Shown in pieces: positions 47,033 through 55,176 of a stretch of DNA of 64,000 nucleotides. The stretch's first letter is position 1; each line of letters opens with the position of its first letter. The notes under the pieces were generated by a model. It saw only the letters and a program-made list of their open reading frames with translations, was not told where the DNA came from and searched no databases. The stretch lies in NCBI RefSeq assembly GCF_000807255.1, contig NZ_CP009268.1, positions 1,208,384-1,272,383 of the forward strand, read 5' to 3'. Position numbers and translations under genes: made by a program. The DNA comes from Clostridium pasteurianum DSM 525 = ATCC 6013 (GTDB taxonomy: Bacteria > Bacillota > Clostridia > Clostridiales > Clostridiaceae).

Positions 47033-47245
47033 AAGATATCAGACTGACCCTATACGGATTATCAGTAGGTATGGTTTTGCTATACCTACTTTTCTTTTCT
47101 TCTGTAAGGCAGCTATTAAAAATATTTATCCGATAACTAGCTGCTGTAACACTCCACCATTATATAAGAAGGTGGAGATAACAGCGACAGGTTCATGGGT
47201 AATTCATCTAAACTTAGTTGGAGTACAAACTTCAACTAAGTAAGA
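47033..47245 (+). other. Complex structured leader upstream of a methyltransferase gene
   Basis: Outer stem GCCTTGCAGAAG / CTTCTGTAAGGC (47033-47109) encloses GTAGGTAT-loop-ATACCTAC plus a T/C-rich tract. Next come TATCCGATAA, a CTCCACC/GGTGGAG hairpin, and a final ACTTAGTTGG...CAACTAAGT hairpin just before the methyltransferase ribosome binding site. The TATCCGAT part matches 31764-31862 on the other strand. It could be a regulatory RNA or a repeat. No protein is likely here. Confidence 0.45.
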
Positions 47246-47270
47246 TTGATTGATATGGAGGGAAAGAATA

Positions 47271-47984
47271 GTGAAATATTTAAAAAGTAAAAAATATGAT
47301 ACTAAATTTATAAGAGAAAATATGATGGGACCAAATTCTATAAAGATTTTAGAAGAATTAATGAATGAAGTTAATCTAAAAAGTGATATGAGAGTTTTAG
47401 ACTTAGGCTGTGGAAGGGGCTTAACATCTATATTCTTAGCAAAGGAATTTGGAGTTCAAGTTTTTGCTGCTGATTTATGGATATCAGCAACCGACAATTA
47501 TAATCGATTCAAAAAATTGGAATTAGAAAATTCAATAATTCCAATACATTCAGATGCTACTAAATTACCTTTTGCAGATGAGTATTTTGATGCAGTGATT
47601 AGTGTTGATGCATATCATTATTTTGGAAGTAATAATCAATATTTTGATAGTTATCTAGCACCTCTTATTAAAAAAGGTGGAACTATTGCAATTGGAATAC
47701 CAGGGATGAAAAAGGAGATTATTGGTGAAGTACCGGAGGAAATGAAGCCCTATTGGCCAGAAGAAGCCTTAGCTACATGGAATTCTTGCAATTGGTGGAA
47801 AAAGATATTTGAACAATCGGAAAATATAGATATTTGTTCAATAAAAGAAATGATAGGATTTAAAGAACCCTGGAATGATTGGTTAGCATGTGAAAATGAA
47901 TTTGCAATTGGTGATAGAGCTATGCTTAAAGCAGATGGGGGAAGATACATGAATTTAATTTCAATTATTGGTAAGAAGAAATAA
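47271..47984 (+). CDS. SAM-dependent methyltransferase
   Basis: 237 aa from GTG 47271, eight bases after GGAGGG. SAM motif I VLDLGCGRGLTSIFLAKEF, then FAADLW, and AVISVDAYHYFG. Complete C-terminus, unlike the other two methyltransferases in this region. Substrate is a small molecule, unknown. Confidence 0.88.
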   Translation: MKYLKSKKYDTKFIRENMMGPNSIKILEELMNEVNLKSDMRVLDLGCGRGLTSIFLAKEFGVQVFAADLWISATDNYNRFKKLELENSIIPIHSDATKLPFADEYFDAVISVDAYHYFGSNNQYFDSYLAPLIKKGGTIAIGIPGMKKEIIGEVPEEMKPYWPEEALATWNSCNWWKKIFEQSENIDICSIKEMIGFKEPWNDWLACENEFAIGDRAMLKADGGRYMNLISIIGKKK

Positions 47985-48055
47985 ACACTTTCATATCTAA
48001 TTTATGCTAGTAAAATATTTGATATAAAATTATTCAGATAACAGGGGGGATTGTT

Positions 48056-48574
48056 ATGAAAATACGACAAGAAAAACCAGATGATTATTTAGAAGTTTAT
48101 GAGCTTGTAAAAAAATCCTTTGCAACATCTTCTCATGCTGATGGTACGGAGCCAGACTATTTGAATGAGATTCGCAAAAAAGATTCATTTATTCCTGAAC
48201 TTTCTTTGGTTGTAGAAAATCATGATGGAAAACTGATTGGACAAGTTGTTTTGTATAAAACAATTATTACTTTATTGGATAGAAAAATCACTGAATTACT
48301 TTTATCTCCCATATCTGTGCACCCAGATTTTTTTCGTCAAGGTATTGCATGTGCAATGATGGAAGAAGCATTCAAAATAGCCCTAAAAATGGGGTATTCT
48401 GCTGTTTTCCTTTGTGGGAATCCAGATTTTTATCACAAAATTGGTTTTAGACCAACCTATGAATTTTATATATTTCATATCAATGACCGCTCAAAGAAAG
48501 CAGAATGGTGCATGGTACGTGAATTAACAGTGGGAGCACTGAAAAATATAAATGGAACTATAGATATAAATTGA
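48056..48574 (+). CDS. GNAT-family N-acetyltransferase (YhbS-like)
   Basis: 172 aa. Motif A PISVHPDFFRQGIACAMMEEA, then VFLCGNPDFYHKIGFRPTYEF. GGGGGGA precedes the ATG. Repeat copy F begins in its stop codon: without the repeat the gene ends AAT-TAA, with it AAT-TGA, so the protein is unchanged. Confidence 0.9.
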   Translation: MKIRQEKPDDYLEVYELVKKSFATSSHADGTEPDYLNEIRKKDSFIPELSLVVENHDGKLIGQVVLYKTIITLLDRKITELLLSPISVHPDFFRQGIACAMMEEAFKIALKMGYSAVFLCGNPDFYHKIGFRPTYEFYIFHINDRSKKAEWCMVRELTVGALKNINGTIDIN

Positions 48575-48801
48575 AGCAAGTTCTTAATTCAGGTGGGGAT
48601 TCTTTTACCCTATCTGAATTTTAGAACTGCAAATGCATGGATCACTTGACGTGGAACTCCCAATTGAAGAAAAGCAGAGAAGCAAAATCTTTTTTTTGAT
48701 TTTGTGTGAGGGCTGTACAGAGTGCAAGCAGAGAGCCCCAATTTTAATTTGGTGCGAGGACTGTACAGAGTGCGTGGAAGACTTACGCCAAGTTAGTCAG
48801 G
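48571..48801 (-). repeat. Dispersed repeat, copy F (231 bp)
   Basis: Minus-strand copy; on that strand it follows TTTAA and ends CTTCAA. Carries two variable units. It supplies the stop codon of the upstream GNAT gene. An open frame inside it (48633-48824) is repeat sequence, not a gene. From 48802 to 49017 is AT-rich and empty. Confidence 0.93.
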
Positions 48802-49017
48802 TTAAAATTTTACAGATAAAATAGGTATAATGGATATATTTTCAATGTTATACTAAATATTAGTTGATAATCTATAAAATCTATTATACTATTTATGTAT
48901 ATTATAAGCTTACACATATTTGTCAGTATAACATACTCACTCATATTGATTTTATTTTTCAATAGTAAAATATGATGAATAAAAAAATTGTTTTAGTAAC
49001 TTAGTGGAGGAATTTAG

Positions 49018-49437
49018 ATGACAATAATCAGAGAGAATATTTTAACAGCAAATCAGTTTAATATGCTTTTTAATTCTGTTGGGTGGGACTCACCAAGTAA
49101 AGAACAAACTCAAACTGCACTAAAAAATTCGCTTTGTACATTTGCTATTTATAAAGAAGATAATCTTGTAGGTATGGCAAGACTCCTTGGTGACAGTGCT
49201 ATGAGTTATTATGTAAAAGATTTTGTAATTCTACCTGATTATCAAGGGAATGGATTAGGAAAAGCATTAATGAATCATATGATTTCATTTATAAAACAAC
49301 AGTTACCTAAAGGATATAAAGTAAGTGTTGAACTTATTAGTTCAACGGGAAAAGAACCATTCTATAGTAAATTTGGCTTTGAAGAAAGACCTTGCCAATG
49401 TGATGGTGCAGGAATGTTCATGATGGTTAAAGCATAA
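49018..49437 (+). CDS. GNAT-family N-acetyltransferase
   Basis: 139 aa. Motif A FVILPDYQGNGLGKALMNHM, then PFYSKFGFEERP. Paralog of the GNAT at 46282. GTGGAGG precedes the ATG. It leads a short unit with the Nudix and membrane-anchored genes downstream. Confidence 0.9.
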   Translation: MTIIRENILTANQFNMLFNSVGWDSPSKEQTQTALKNSLCTFAIYKEDNLVGMARLLGDSAMSYYVKDFVILPDYQGNGLGKALMNHMISFIKQQLPKGYKVSVELISSTGKEPFYSKFGFEERPCQCDGAGMFMMVKA

Positions 49438-49479
49438 ATTTCTTATATTATAAATTAAATAAGGGAGTATCTAAATCAT

Positions 49480-49911
49480 ATGATAAAAGTAAACTTTTAT
49501 AGATTGAATACAATAGAAGATAGTAAATTATTATTTGCTGTGATAATGGCCAAATATAATGGAAAATGGATTTATGTAAAACACAAAAAGAGAAATACTT
49601 GGGAAATCCCTGGTGGACATAGAGAAAAAAATGAAACTATAGATTCTACAGCTTCAAGAGAATTATTTGAAGAAACAGGAGCAAAAAAGTTTAATATAAC
49701 TCCAATATGTATTTATTCTGTAGATAGAGATGGAGCTAAGGATTACACTGAATCTTTTGGACAGCTATTTTATGCAGAAATAGAAACATTAGATAAGTTA
49801 CCTGATTTTGAGATAAATGAAATAAAACTATTTGATAATATACCGGAGAATTTAACATATCCTTTAATCCAACCCTTTTTACATGAGAAAGTATTGAAAA
49901 TATTTAACTAA
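49480..49911 (+). CDS. Nudix hydrolase
   Basis: 143 aa. Nudix box GGHREKNETIDSTASREL followed by FEETGA is complete (Gx5Ex7REUxEExGU). Hydrolyses a nucleoside-diphosphate-linked substrate, Mg-dependent. Its TAA overlaps the ATG of the next frame (TAATG), implying translational coupling. Confidence 0.9.
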   Translation: MIKVNFYRLNTIEDSKLLFAVIMAKYNGKWIYVKHKKRNTWEIPGGHREKNETIDSTASRELFEETGAKKFNITPICIYSVDRDGAKDYTESFGQLFYAEIETLDKLPDFEINEIKLFDNIPENLTYPLIQPFLHEKVLKIFN

Positions 49912-50549
49912 TGGAGATGAATAATATTTTGAAAAGCAAGATAAAACTATGTTTTATACTATTGTCAGTAGTTCTAATAGCTTTAAGCGGTATTTTCTTT
50001 GTTAAATATATAAATGAAAAAAATTATTCTAAGAGAGATAAATTCATAACAGCTATAGATATAAATGAAATCAAAGTTAAAAAAAATATAGATGTCTCCA
50101 ACATTAATGATGATGATAAATTCTATTTTTATGTTAAAAAAGATAACATGAATATAATAAAATTAATTGGAGTTAGAGGAAAATTTGGCTTTACAGAGGA
50201 TAATTATTATGCAAATAATTTTAGCTATACAAATCTTTACCTTTGGGGAGATGAAGACAATATATTAAACAAAAATTTAAAAATAACTGCTTCAAATAGT
50301 CAGGGAAATGTTATAGATATTGTTGACGGATTTAAGATAAAAAAAGAAGGACATGCCCCAGAGCCATCTGCTAGAGAAAATACTACTTCTACTGCAGTAG
50401 AGCAGTTAAATATAAAGCTTTCAGCAGAAGGCACTTGGAAATTAAGTGTTTATATAGACAATAATCTAATTGGAGAAATTAATATTGATGTTAAAAAAGA
50501 AAATGCTGATGATTTTAATAAAAATATAGTAAGACCATCTCCATTATAG
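49911..50549 (+). CDS. Membrane-anchored protein of unknown function
   Basis: 212 aa or slightly less. One N-terminal helix (LCFILLSVVLIALSGIFFV), then an extracytosolic domain with beta-rich text (ITASNSQGNVIDIVDGFK, LSAEGTWKLSVYIDNNLIGE) resembling immunoglobulin-like folds. The ATG at 49911, ATG 49917 or TTG 49929 are possible starts; GGAGA at 49913-49917 best fits TTG 49929. No family recognised. Confidence 0.6.
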   Translation: MEMNNILKSKIKLCFILLSVVLIALSGIFFVKYINEKNYSKRDKFITAIDINEIKVKKNIDVSNINDDDKFYFYVKKDNMNIIKLIGVRGKFGFTEDNYYANNFSYTNLYLWGDEDNILNKNLKITASNSQGNVIDIVDGFKIKKEGHAPEPSARENTTSTAVEQLNIKLSAEGTWKLSVYIDNNLIGEINIDVKKENADDFNKNIVRPSPL

Positions 50550-50571
50550 TGAATTTTATACATAACTTACA

Positions 50572-50752
50572 TTGAAGCAAGTTCTTAATTCAGTGTGGAT
50601 TCTTTTACCCCATCTGAATTAAGAACTGCAAATGTATGGCTTACTTGGCGTTGGAATTCCAACTGAAGAAAAGCAGAGAACCAAAATCTTCTTTTTGATT
50701 TTGTGTGAGGGCTGTACAGAGTGCTTTGGAGATTTACGCCAAGTTAGTCAGG
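50572..50752 (-). repeat. Dispersed repeat, copy G (181 bp)
   Basis: Minus-strand copy; on that strand it follows TTTCA and ends CTTCAA. Carries one variable unit. Intergenic, 22 bp after the membrane-anchored gene. Confidence 0.93.
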
Positions 50753-50919
50753 TGAAAACTTATTTTTAATACATAAATTTCAAGCAGAAACCTTATAATC
50801 ATGAAATTACCATTGACATAAGCGCCTTCTATATCTAAAATTAATTAAGTAAATACTCGAAAAATGTATAAAAATTTATTATTATTGTATGAATTTAAAA
50901 TGATGTATGGAGGAGAAGA

Positions 50920-52035
50920 ATGAGCAACAATCAAGTTTTCACCCATAATAATGGAGAATTGGGTCTAATTGTTTTAGAGAGTTTTAGAGAATTGGGAGTA
51001 AAAATTAATGAACACATTCAACAAAGACGAAATGTAGATGATAATTTTTTGTTACCTGTAGATGAAATACGTTTTTCTAATGGTGAAGGTAAAGTAAAAC
51101 TTTCAGAATCAGTTAGAGGGAAAGATATTTATATACTTTGCGATATAGGAAACCACAGTTGTACATATAACATGTTTGGTATAGAAAATCACAAGGGACC
51201 AGATGAGCACTTTCAAGATATTAAGAGAACTGTATCTGCTATAAGGGGAAAGGCTAAAAGAATAACTGTTATAATGCCCCTACTTTACGAATCAAGACAG
51301 CATAGAAGAAAGGGAAGAGAGTCTTTAGACTGTGCACTAGCTCTTCAGGAATTAGAACGTTTAGGAGTGCAGGAGATATTGACTTTCGATGCTCATGACC
51401 CCAATGTTCAAAATGCAATTCCACTATTGTCCTTTGAAAATTTATACCCTACATATGATATTCTTAAAACTATTATTAAAGAAGAAAAGGGTATAAAAAT
51501 ACCTAAAAAAGATATGCTTGTTATAAGTCCTGATACAGGCGCTATGGATAGAGCTATATATTATTCAAGTGTTCTTGGTGTGGATGTTGGATTATTCTAT
51601 AAGAGAAGAGATCATTCCACAATCGTAAATGGTAAAAATCCTATAGTTAAACATGAATATATGGGCAGAGATGTTGAAAATCAAGATGTTTTAATAGTTG
51701 ATGATATGATTGCCTCAGGAGAATCTGTACTTGATATAGCAAAGGAATTAAAATTGAAGAAAGCTAAAAATGTTTATGTTGCTACTACTTTTGCCTTCTT
51801 TACAGAAGGATTGGAAAAGTTCCAAAAATATTATGATGATAATATAATAACTAGAGTTTACTCTACAAATTTGACTTATATATCACCTGAACTTGAGAAA
51901 ACTGAATGGTTTAGACCAGTTGATATGTCAGAGCTTTTAGCAATAATAATAAATAGATTAAACAGAGAACAATCCATTGCTAAATTTATGGATGCTACTT
52001 ATGTAATACATGAACTTATAAGAAATGAAAATTAG
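50920..52035 (+). CDS. prs: Ribose-phosphate pyrophosphokinase (PRPP synthetase), long clostridial form
   Basis: Makes PRPP from ribose 5-phosphate and ATP for nucleotide, His and Trp synthesis. 371 aa, longer than the usual ~315. Conserved pieces: FSNGEGKV substrate loop, MPLLYESRQHRRKGRES flexible loop, LTFDAHDPNVQ, and PRPP-binding DVLIVDDMIASGES. GGAGGAG precedes the ATG. Because of its divergence it is likely a second PRPP synthetase beside the canonical one. Confidence 0.88.
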   Translation: MSNNQVFTHNNGELGLIVLESFRELGVKINEHIQQRRNVDDNFLLPVDEIRFSNGEGKVKLSESVRGKDIYILCDIGNHSCTYNMFGIENHKGPDEHFQDIKRTVSAIRGKAKRITVIMPLLYESRQHRRKGRESLDCALALQELERLGVQEILTFDAHDPNVQNAIPLLSFENLYPTYDILKTIIKEEKGIKIPKKDMLVISPDTGAMDRAIYYSSVLGVDVGLFYKRRDHSTIVNGKNPIVKHEYMGRDVENQDVLIVDDMIASGESVLDIAKELKLKKAKNVYVATTFAFFTEGLEKFQKYYDDNIITRVYSTNLTYISPELEKTEWFRPVDMSELLAIIINRLNREQSIAKFMDATYVIHELIRNEN

Positions 52036-52154
52036 TAGTATGCTTTACTTAATATAATTTGTGAATGAAAATCCTATTTTTATTTGAAAAATATATATTC
52101 TATTAGGATAAATATATTCTAAGCGTCACAATAATTTAAATATAGTATATTGAC

Positions 52155-52205
52155 AATAGGTTATTTAATACAATAGGTGTATTAAATAGCCTATTATTTT
52201 TGTTT
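52155..52205 (+). terminator. Intrinsic terminator after prs
   Basis: Stem AATAGG-TTATTTAATA with TATTAAATAG-CCTATT, followed by ATTTTTG. Confidence 0.85.
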
Positions 52206-52320
52206 AAAAGTTTTACAATATTAAAAATACTTTTTCAATTATAATGTATATATAATTACACTGTTAGATGGAAAATTGATTAATAATCAATTACAGCTTT
52301 GTAATATATCAATACAATAT

Positions 52321-52395
52321 AAAATAGTATTATGATATAATTAAGTATACTGTAATATTATGGTCTGTAATGTAGGTAATGCTAAACAAGAAATT
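52321..52395 (+). promoter_or_regulatory. Duplicated promoter module, copy 1 (before nfeD)
   Basis: Contains an extended -10, TATGATATAAT (52331-52341). Nearly the same ~75-bp block recurs at 54819-54893 before the next operon. Shared core: ACTGTAATATTATGGT. No good -35 is present, as usual with extended -10 promoters. Conservation beyond the -10 suggests a common regulator. Confidence 0.65.
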
Positions 52396-52408
52396 TAGGG
52401 GGAATCCT

Positions 52409-52969
52409 ATGGAACGAGTATACACAATTATATTTTTTGTGGGAGTTATTTATACAGTGGTTACCTTTTTATTTGGAGGTCTTTTAGGTATTATTGACGC
52501 TGGATTGGATGCACATATTGATACATCTTTAGATGGCAGCAGTCCTTTTATACTTCCATTAAAACCTATAACTATAGTTTCCTTTATTACTGTATTTGGA
52601 GGAATAGGTATTATTGGAACTCATTATAAATTTAATTGGATAGTCATACTTATAATAGCAATAATTTTAGGGCTTATAGTTTCGTGGTTATTATATAGAT
52701 TTATAGTAATTCCTCTGTATAGAGCTCAAAATACAAGTGCAGTTTATCAGGAGAAACTTATCGGTATGACAGCGACGGTTATATCCCCAATACTGAAGAA
52801 TGGATTCGGTACCATAGCTTATGTTGTTAACGGCAGTAAATATAATGCACCAGCACAGCATGTGGGAAAAGAAGAGATAAAACAAGGACAAGAAGTACTT
52901 ATCTATGAAATAAAAAACAATGTATTTTATGTAGAACCCTTAAATAGTGATTATAAAAAAGGTTCTTAG
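52409..52969 (+). CDS. NfeD-family membrane protein
   Basis: 186 aa from ATG 52409 (AGGGGGA upstream; the ATG at 52379 lies within the promoter block). Three hydrophobic helices then a C-terminal OB-fold NfeD domain (LIGMTATVISPILKNGFGT...GQEVLIYEI). NfeD proteins partner with flotillin/SPFH scaffolds in membrane microdomains; the flotillin gene follows. Repeat copy H has inserted between the two. Confidence 0.88.
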   Translation: MERVYTIIFFVGVIYTVVTFLFGGLLGIIDAGLDAHIDTSLDGSSPFILPLKPITIVSFITVFGGIGIIGTHYKFNWIVILIIAIILGLIVSWLLYRFIVIPLYRAQNTSAVYQEKLIGMTATVISPILKNGFGTIAYVVNGSKYNAPAQHVGKEEIKQGQEVLIYEIKNNVFYVEPLNSDYKKGS

Positions 52970-52992
52970 TAAATATAATGTATTTTATTTGT

Positions 52993-53106
52993 TTGAAGCA
53001 AGTTCTTAATTCAGGTAGGGATTCTTTTACCCCATCTGAATTTTAGAACTGCAAATGCATGGCTTACTTGGCGTCGAACTGGGAAACTTACGCCAAGTTA
53101 GTCAGG
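52993..53106 (-). repeat. Dispersed repeat, copy H (114 bp, shortest)
   Basis: Minus-strand copy; on that strand it follows TTTCA and ends CTTCAAA. No variable unit, so it shows the minimal element: two adjacent stem-loops. It sits inside the nfeD-flotillin operon and could attenuate or terminate read-through. Confidence 0.93.
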
Positions 53107-53215
53107 TGAAATGTATAAATAAATCATATTTGGAAAAGTTATTGAGAAATATGCTCATATATGGTATGTTAAAGGCAATAGGTATTATATAATTAATACG
53201 AGTGGGAGGGAAGAT

Positions 53216-54700
53216 ATGGATTTCAGTATATTGATTGTTCCAGGCATAATTGTAGTTGTAATTATATTATTAATAGCAGGTGTTTTTTCCATGTGGAAAA
53301 GAGTACCTCAGGACAAAGCTTTAGTAGTAACAGGTATGAAAAAGAGAGTAATCACCGGAGGTGGTGGATTTGTAATACCTCTTCTTGAAAGAACAGATAA
53401 GATTTCTCTTGAAAATATGGAGATTGAAGTAAGGATTGACGGGGCATTAACTGGACAAGGTGTTGGAATAATGGCTGATGGAGTTGCCGTAGTAAAGGTA
53501 AAATCAGATACAGATTCTATTTTATCCGCAGCAGAACAATTTAACACTTCCAATGGACTTCAACATACACTTCAGGTTATTGAACACACCACTAAAAATG
53601 TTCTTGAAGGTAAACTTAGAGAAATTGTTTCAAAGATGACTATAGAGGAAATTTACAAGGACAGAGAAAAGTTTGCTTCCCATGTTCAGGAAGTTGCGGC
53701 TATTGATCTCTCACAAATGGGATTGGAACTTAAGGTATTGACTATTAAAGAAATATCCGATAGAAATGGATATTTAGAAGCTCTTGGTAAGCCAAGAATA
53801 GCCGCTGTTAAGAGAGATGCACTTATTGCAGAGGCAGAAGCTGCAAAGGAAACAAAGATAAGAACTGCTGAGGCAAATAGATTAGGGGAAGCTGCAAAAA
53901 TTTTATCTGAAACTCAAATTGCTGAATCCTCTAAAGAAAAGGAATTAAAAGTACAATCCTATAGAAGTGAACAGGAAAAAGCAAAAGCTGCATCTGATTT
54001 GTCCTATGAAATAGAAGCCAATAAGGCAAAGAAAGAAGTTACAGAAACACAAGTACAAGTTGAAATAACTAAGAAACAGAAAGAAAGAGAATTGGCAGAA
54101 GCAGCACTTCAGGTAGAGCTTACCAAAAAAGATAGAGAAATAGAATTAGCTGAAAAAGAAGCACTTAGAAAAGAAAGAGAATTAGAAGCTACTGTGAAGA
54201 AACAGGCAGAAGCAGATAAGTATAGTCAGCTTCAAACGGCTGATGCAGTAAGATATAAAGAAATTGCAGATGCAGAAGCAAGAGCAAAATCCATTGAACT
54301 GGAAGGTAAAGCAAAATCAGAGGCCTTAAGACTTCAAGGTATGGCAGAGGTTGATATAATAAGAGAAAAAGGTAAAGCAGAGGCGGAAGCTATGATGAAA
54401 AAAGCAGAAGCTTTTAAATTGTACAATGATGCTGCTATGACTCAAATGATAATAGAAAAACTGCCTGAAATTGCAAAAGCAGTAGCTGAACCACTATCAA
54501 AAACAGAAAAAATTGTAATTGTGGATAATGGAAGTAGAGAAGGAAATGGTAAGGGAGCAGCAAAAGTTACTGGATATGTGAATGATATTGTATCTCAGCT
54601 CCCAGAAACCGTTGAAGCTCTAACGGGAGTGAATATTTTGGATTTTCTGTCAAAGAAAGTTTCTAAGGATGATAAAGAAGAAAAAGAAACTTCAAAATAA
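53216..54700 (+). CDS. Flotillin-like SPFH protein (YqiK/FloT type)
   Basis: 494 aa. N-terminal membrane segment (residues 3-24), SPFH/band 7 domain (~25-190; RVPQDKALVVTGMKKRVITGGG, AIDLSQMGLELKVLTIKEI), then a ~230-residue Ala/Glu/Lys coiled coil (~190-420) and a C-terminal tail. Scaffolds ordered membrane microdomains with NfeD. GGGAGG precedes the ATG. It neighbours a tandem ATP-grasp operon, a context known for YqiK-type flotillins and GspS-like amidoligases. Confidence 0.93.
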   Translation: MDFSILIVPGIIVVVIILLIAGVFSMWKRVPQDKALVVTGMKKRVITGGGGFVIPLLERTDKISLENMEIEVRIDGALTGQGVGIMADGVAVVKVKSDTDSILSAAEQFNTSNGLQHTLQVIEHTTKNVLEGKLREIVSKMTIEEIYKDREKFASHVQEVAAIDLSQMGLELKVLTIKEISDRNGYLEALGKPRIAAVKRDALIAEAEAAKETKIRTAEANRLGEAAKILSETQIAESSKEKELKVQSYRSEQEKAKAASDLSYEIEANKAKKEVTETQVQVEITKKQKERELAEAALQVELTKKDREIELAEKEALRKERELEATVKKQAEADKYSQLQTADAVRYKEIADAEARAKSIELEGKAKSEALRLQGMAEVDIIREKGKAEAEAMMKKAEAFKLYNDAAMTQMIIEKLPEIAKAVAEPLSKTEKIVIVDNGSREGNGKGAAKVTGYVNDIVSQLPETVEALTGVNILDFLSKKVSKDDKEEKETSK

Positions 54701-54753
54701 CAGTTGTGCAAGTATTATTTTATAGGGTTAAAATTTTATAATAAACATACTAT

Positions 54754-54787
54754 AAAAATCCTCTACTAGTGTTTGGAGGATTTTTAA
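54754..54787 (+). terminator. Intrinsic terminator after flotillin
   Basis: Perfect stem AAAAATCCTC / GAGGATTTTT with T run. Separates the two units that share the promoter module. Confidence 0.85.
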
Positions 54788-54818
54788 TCTTTAATCTTAT
54801 ATTGTGTTTATGCAATCA

Positions 54819-54893
54819 AAAATAATGTTATGGTATAATGAAGTGCACTGTAATATTATGGTTTGCAATGCAAGTAATGTTAAACAATGAATT
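54819..54893 (+). promoter_or_regulatory. Duplicated promoter module, copy 2 (before the ATP-grasp operon)
   Basis: Aligns without gaps to 52321-52395: extended -10 TATGGTATAAT and the same ACTGTAATATTATGGT core, with mostly transition differences. It predicts co-regulation of the flotillin and ATP-grasp units. Confidence 0.65.
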
Positions 54894-54948
54894 CAGAATG
54901 GTATGTGCTGTGCAGCCATTAATAAATTGTAATATAGAGGTGGACCTA

Positions 54949-55176
54949 ATGAATGGATTAGAACAATACTTATATTCTAAAGTAAAAGTATATATTTATA
55001 CTAATATTAAAGATTATAATAATGAAAAAGCTGAAGTGATATTAGAAGGAGTAACTTTAGAAAAAATAGATGGTAATTTTATAGACCTAAAGGACGAGAA
55101 TAATATTATTCATCGTATTAATGTGGATAAATGCTTCTCTTTTGTGGTTGAAGCTTATGGGGGAAGCAGATATTGA
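54949..55176 (+). CDS. Small unknown protein, 75 aa, first gene of ATP-grasp operon
   Basis: ATG 54949 after GAGGTGG; the longer frame from 54838 runs through the promoter and is rejected. Beta-rich, acidic (SKVKVYIYTNIKDYNNEKAEV, LEKIDGNFIDLKDEN), like a small barrel fold. Its stop overlaps the next start by four bases. Unrecognised. Confidence 0.7.
   Translation: MNGLEQYLYSKVKVYIYTNIKDYNNEKAEVILEGVTLEKIDGNFIDLKDENNIIHRINVDKCFSFVVEAYGGSRY

Noticed and set aside
46998-47243. 81-codon open frame
   Set aside because: Falls within nested hairpins and has no ribosome binding site; composition is unlike the proteins around it.
48633-48824. 63-codon open frame
   Set aside because: Lies inside dispersed repeat copy F; its Cys-rich text is translated hairpin sequence, without a proper ribosome binding site.
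13701-53106. CRISPR array from the recurring CCTGACTAACTT sequence
   Set aside because: Copies are kilobases apart, 114-239 bp long, on both strands and without spacers of fixed length.
54838-54948. Longer start for the 75-aa protein
   Set aside because: This part is the duplicated promoter module; the GAGGTGG-linked ATG at 54949 is the better start.
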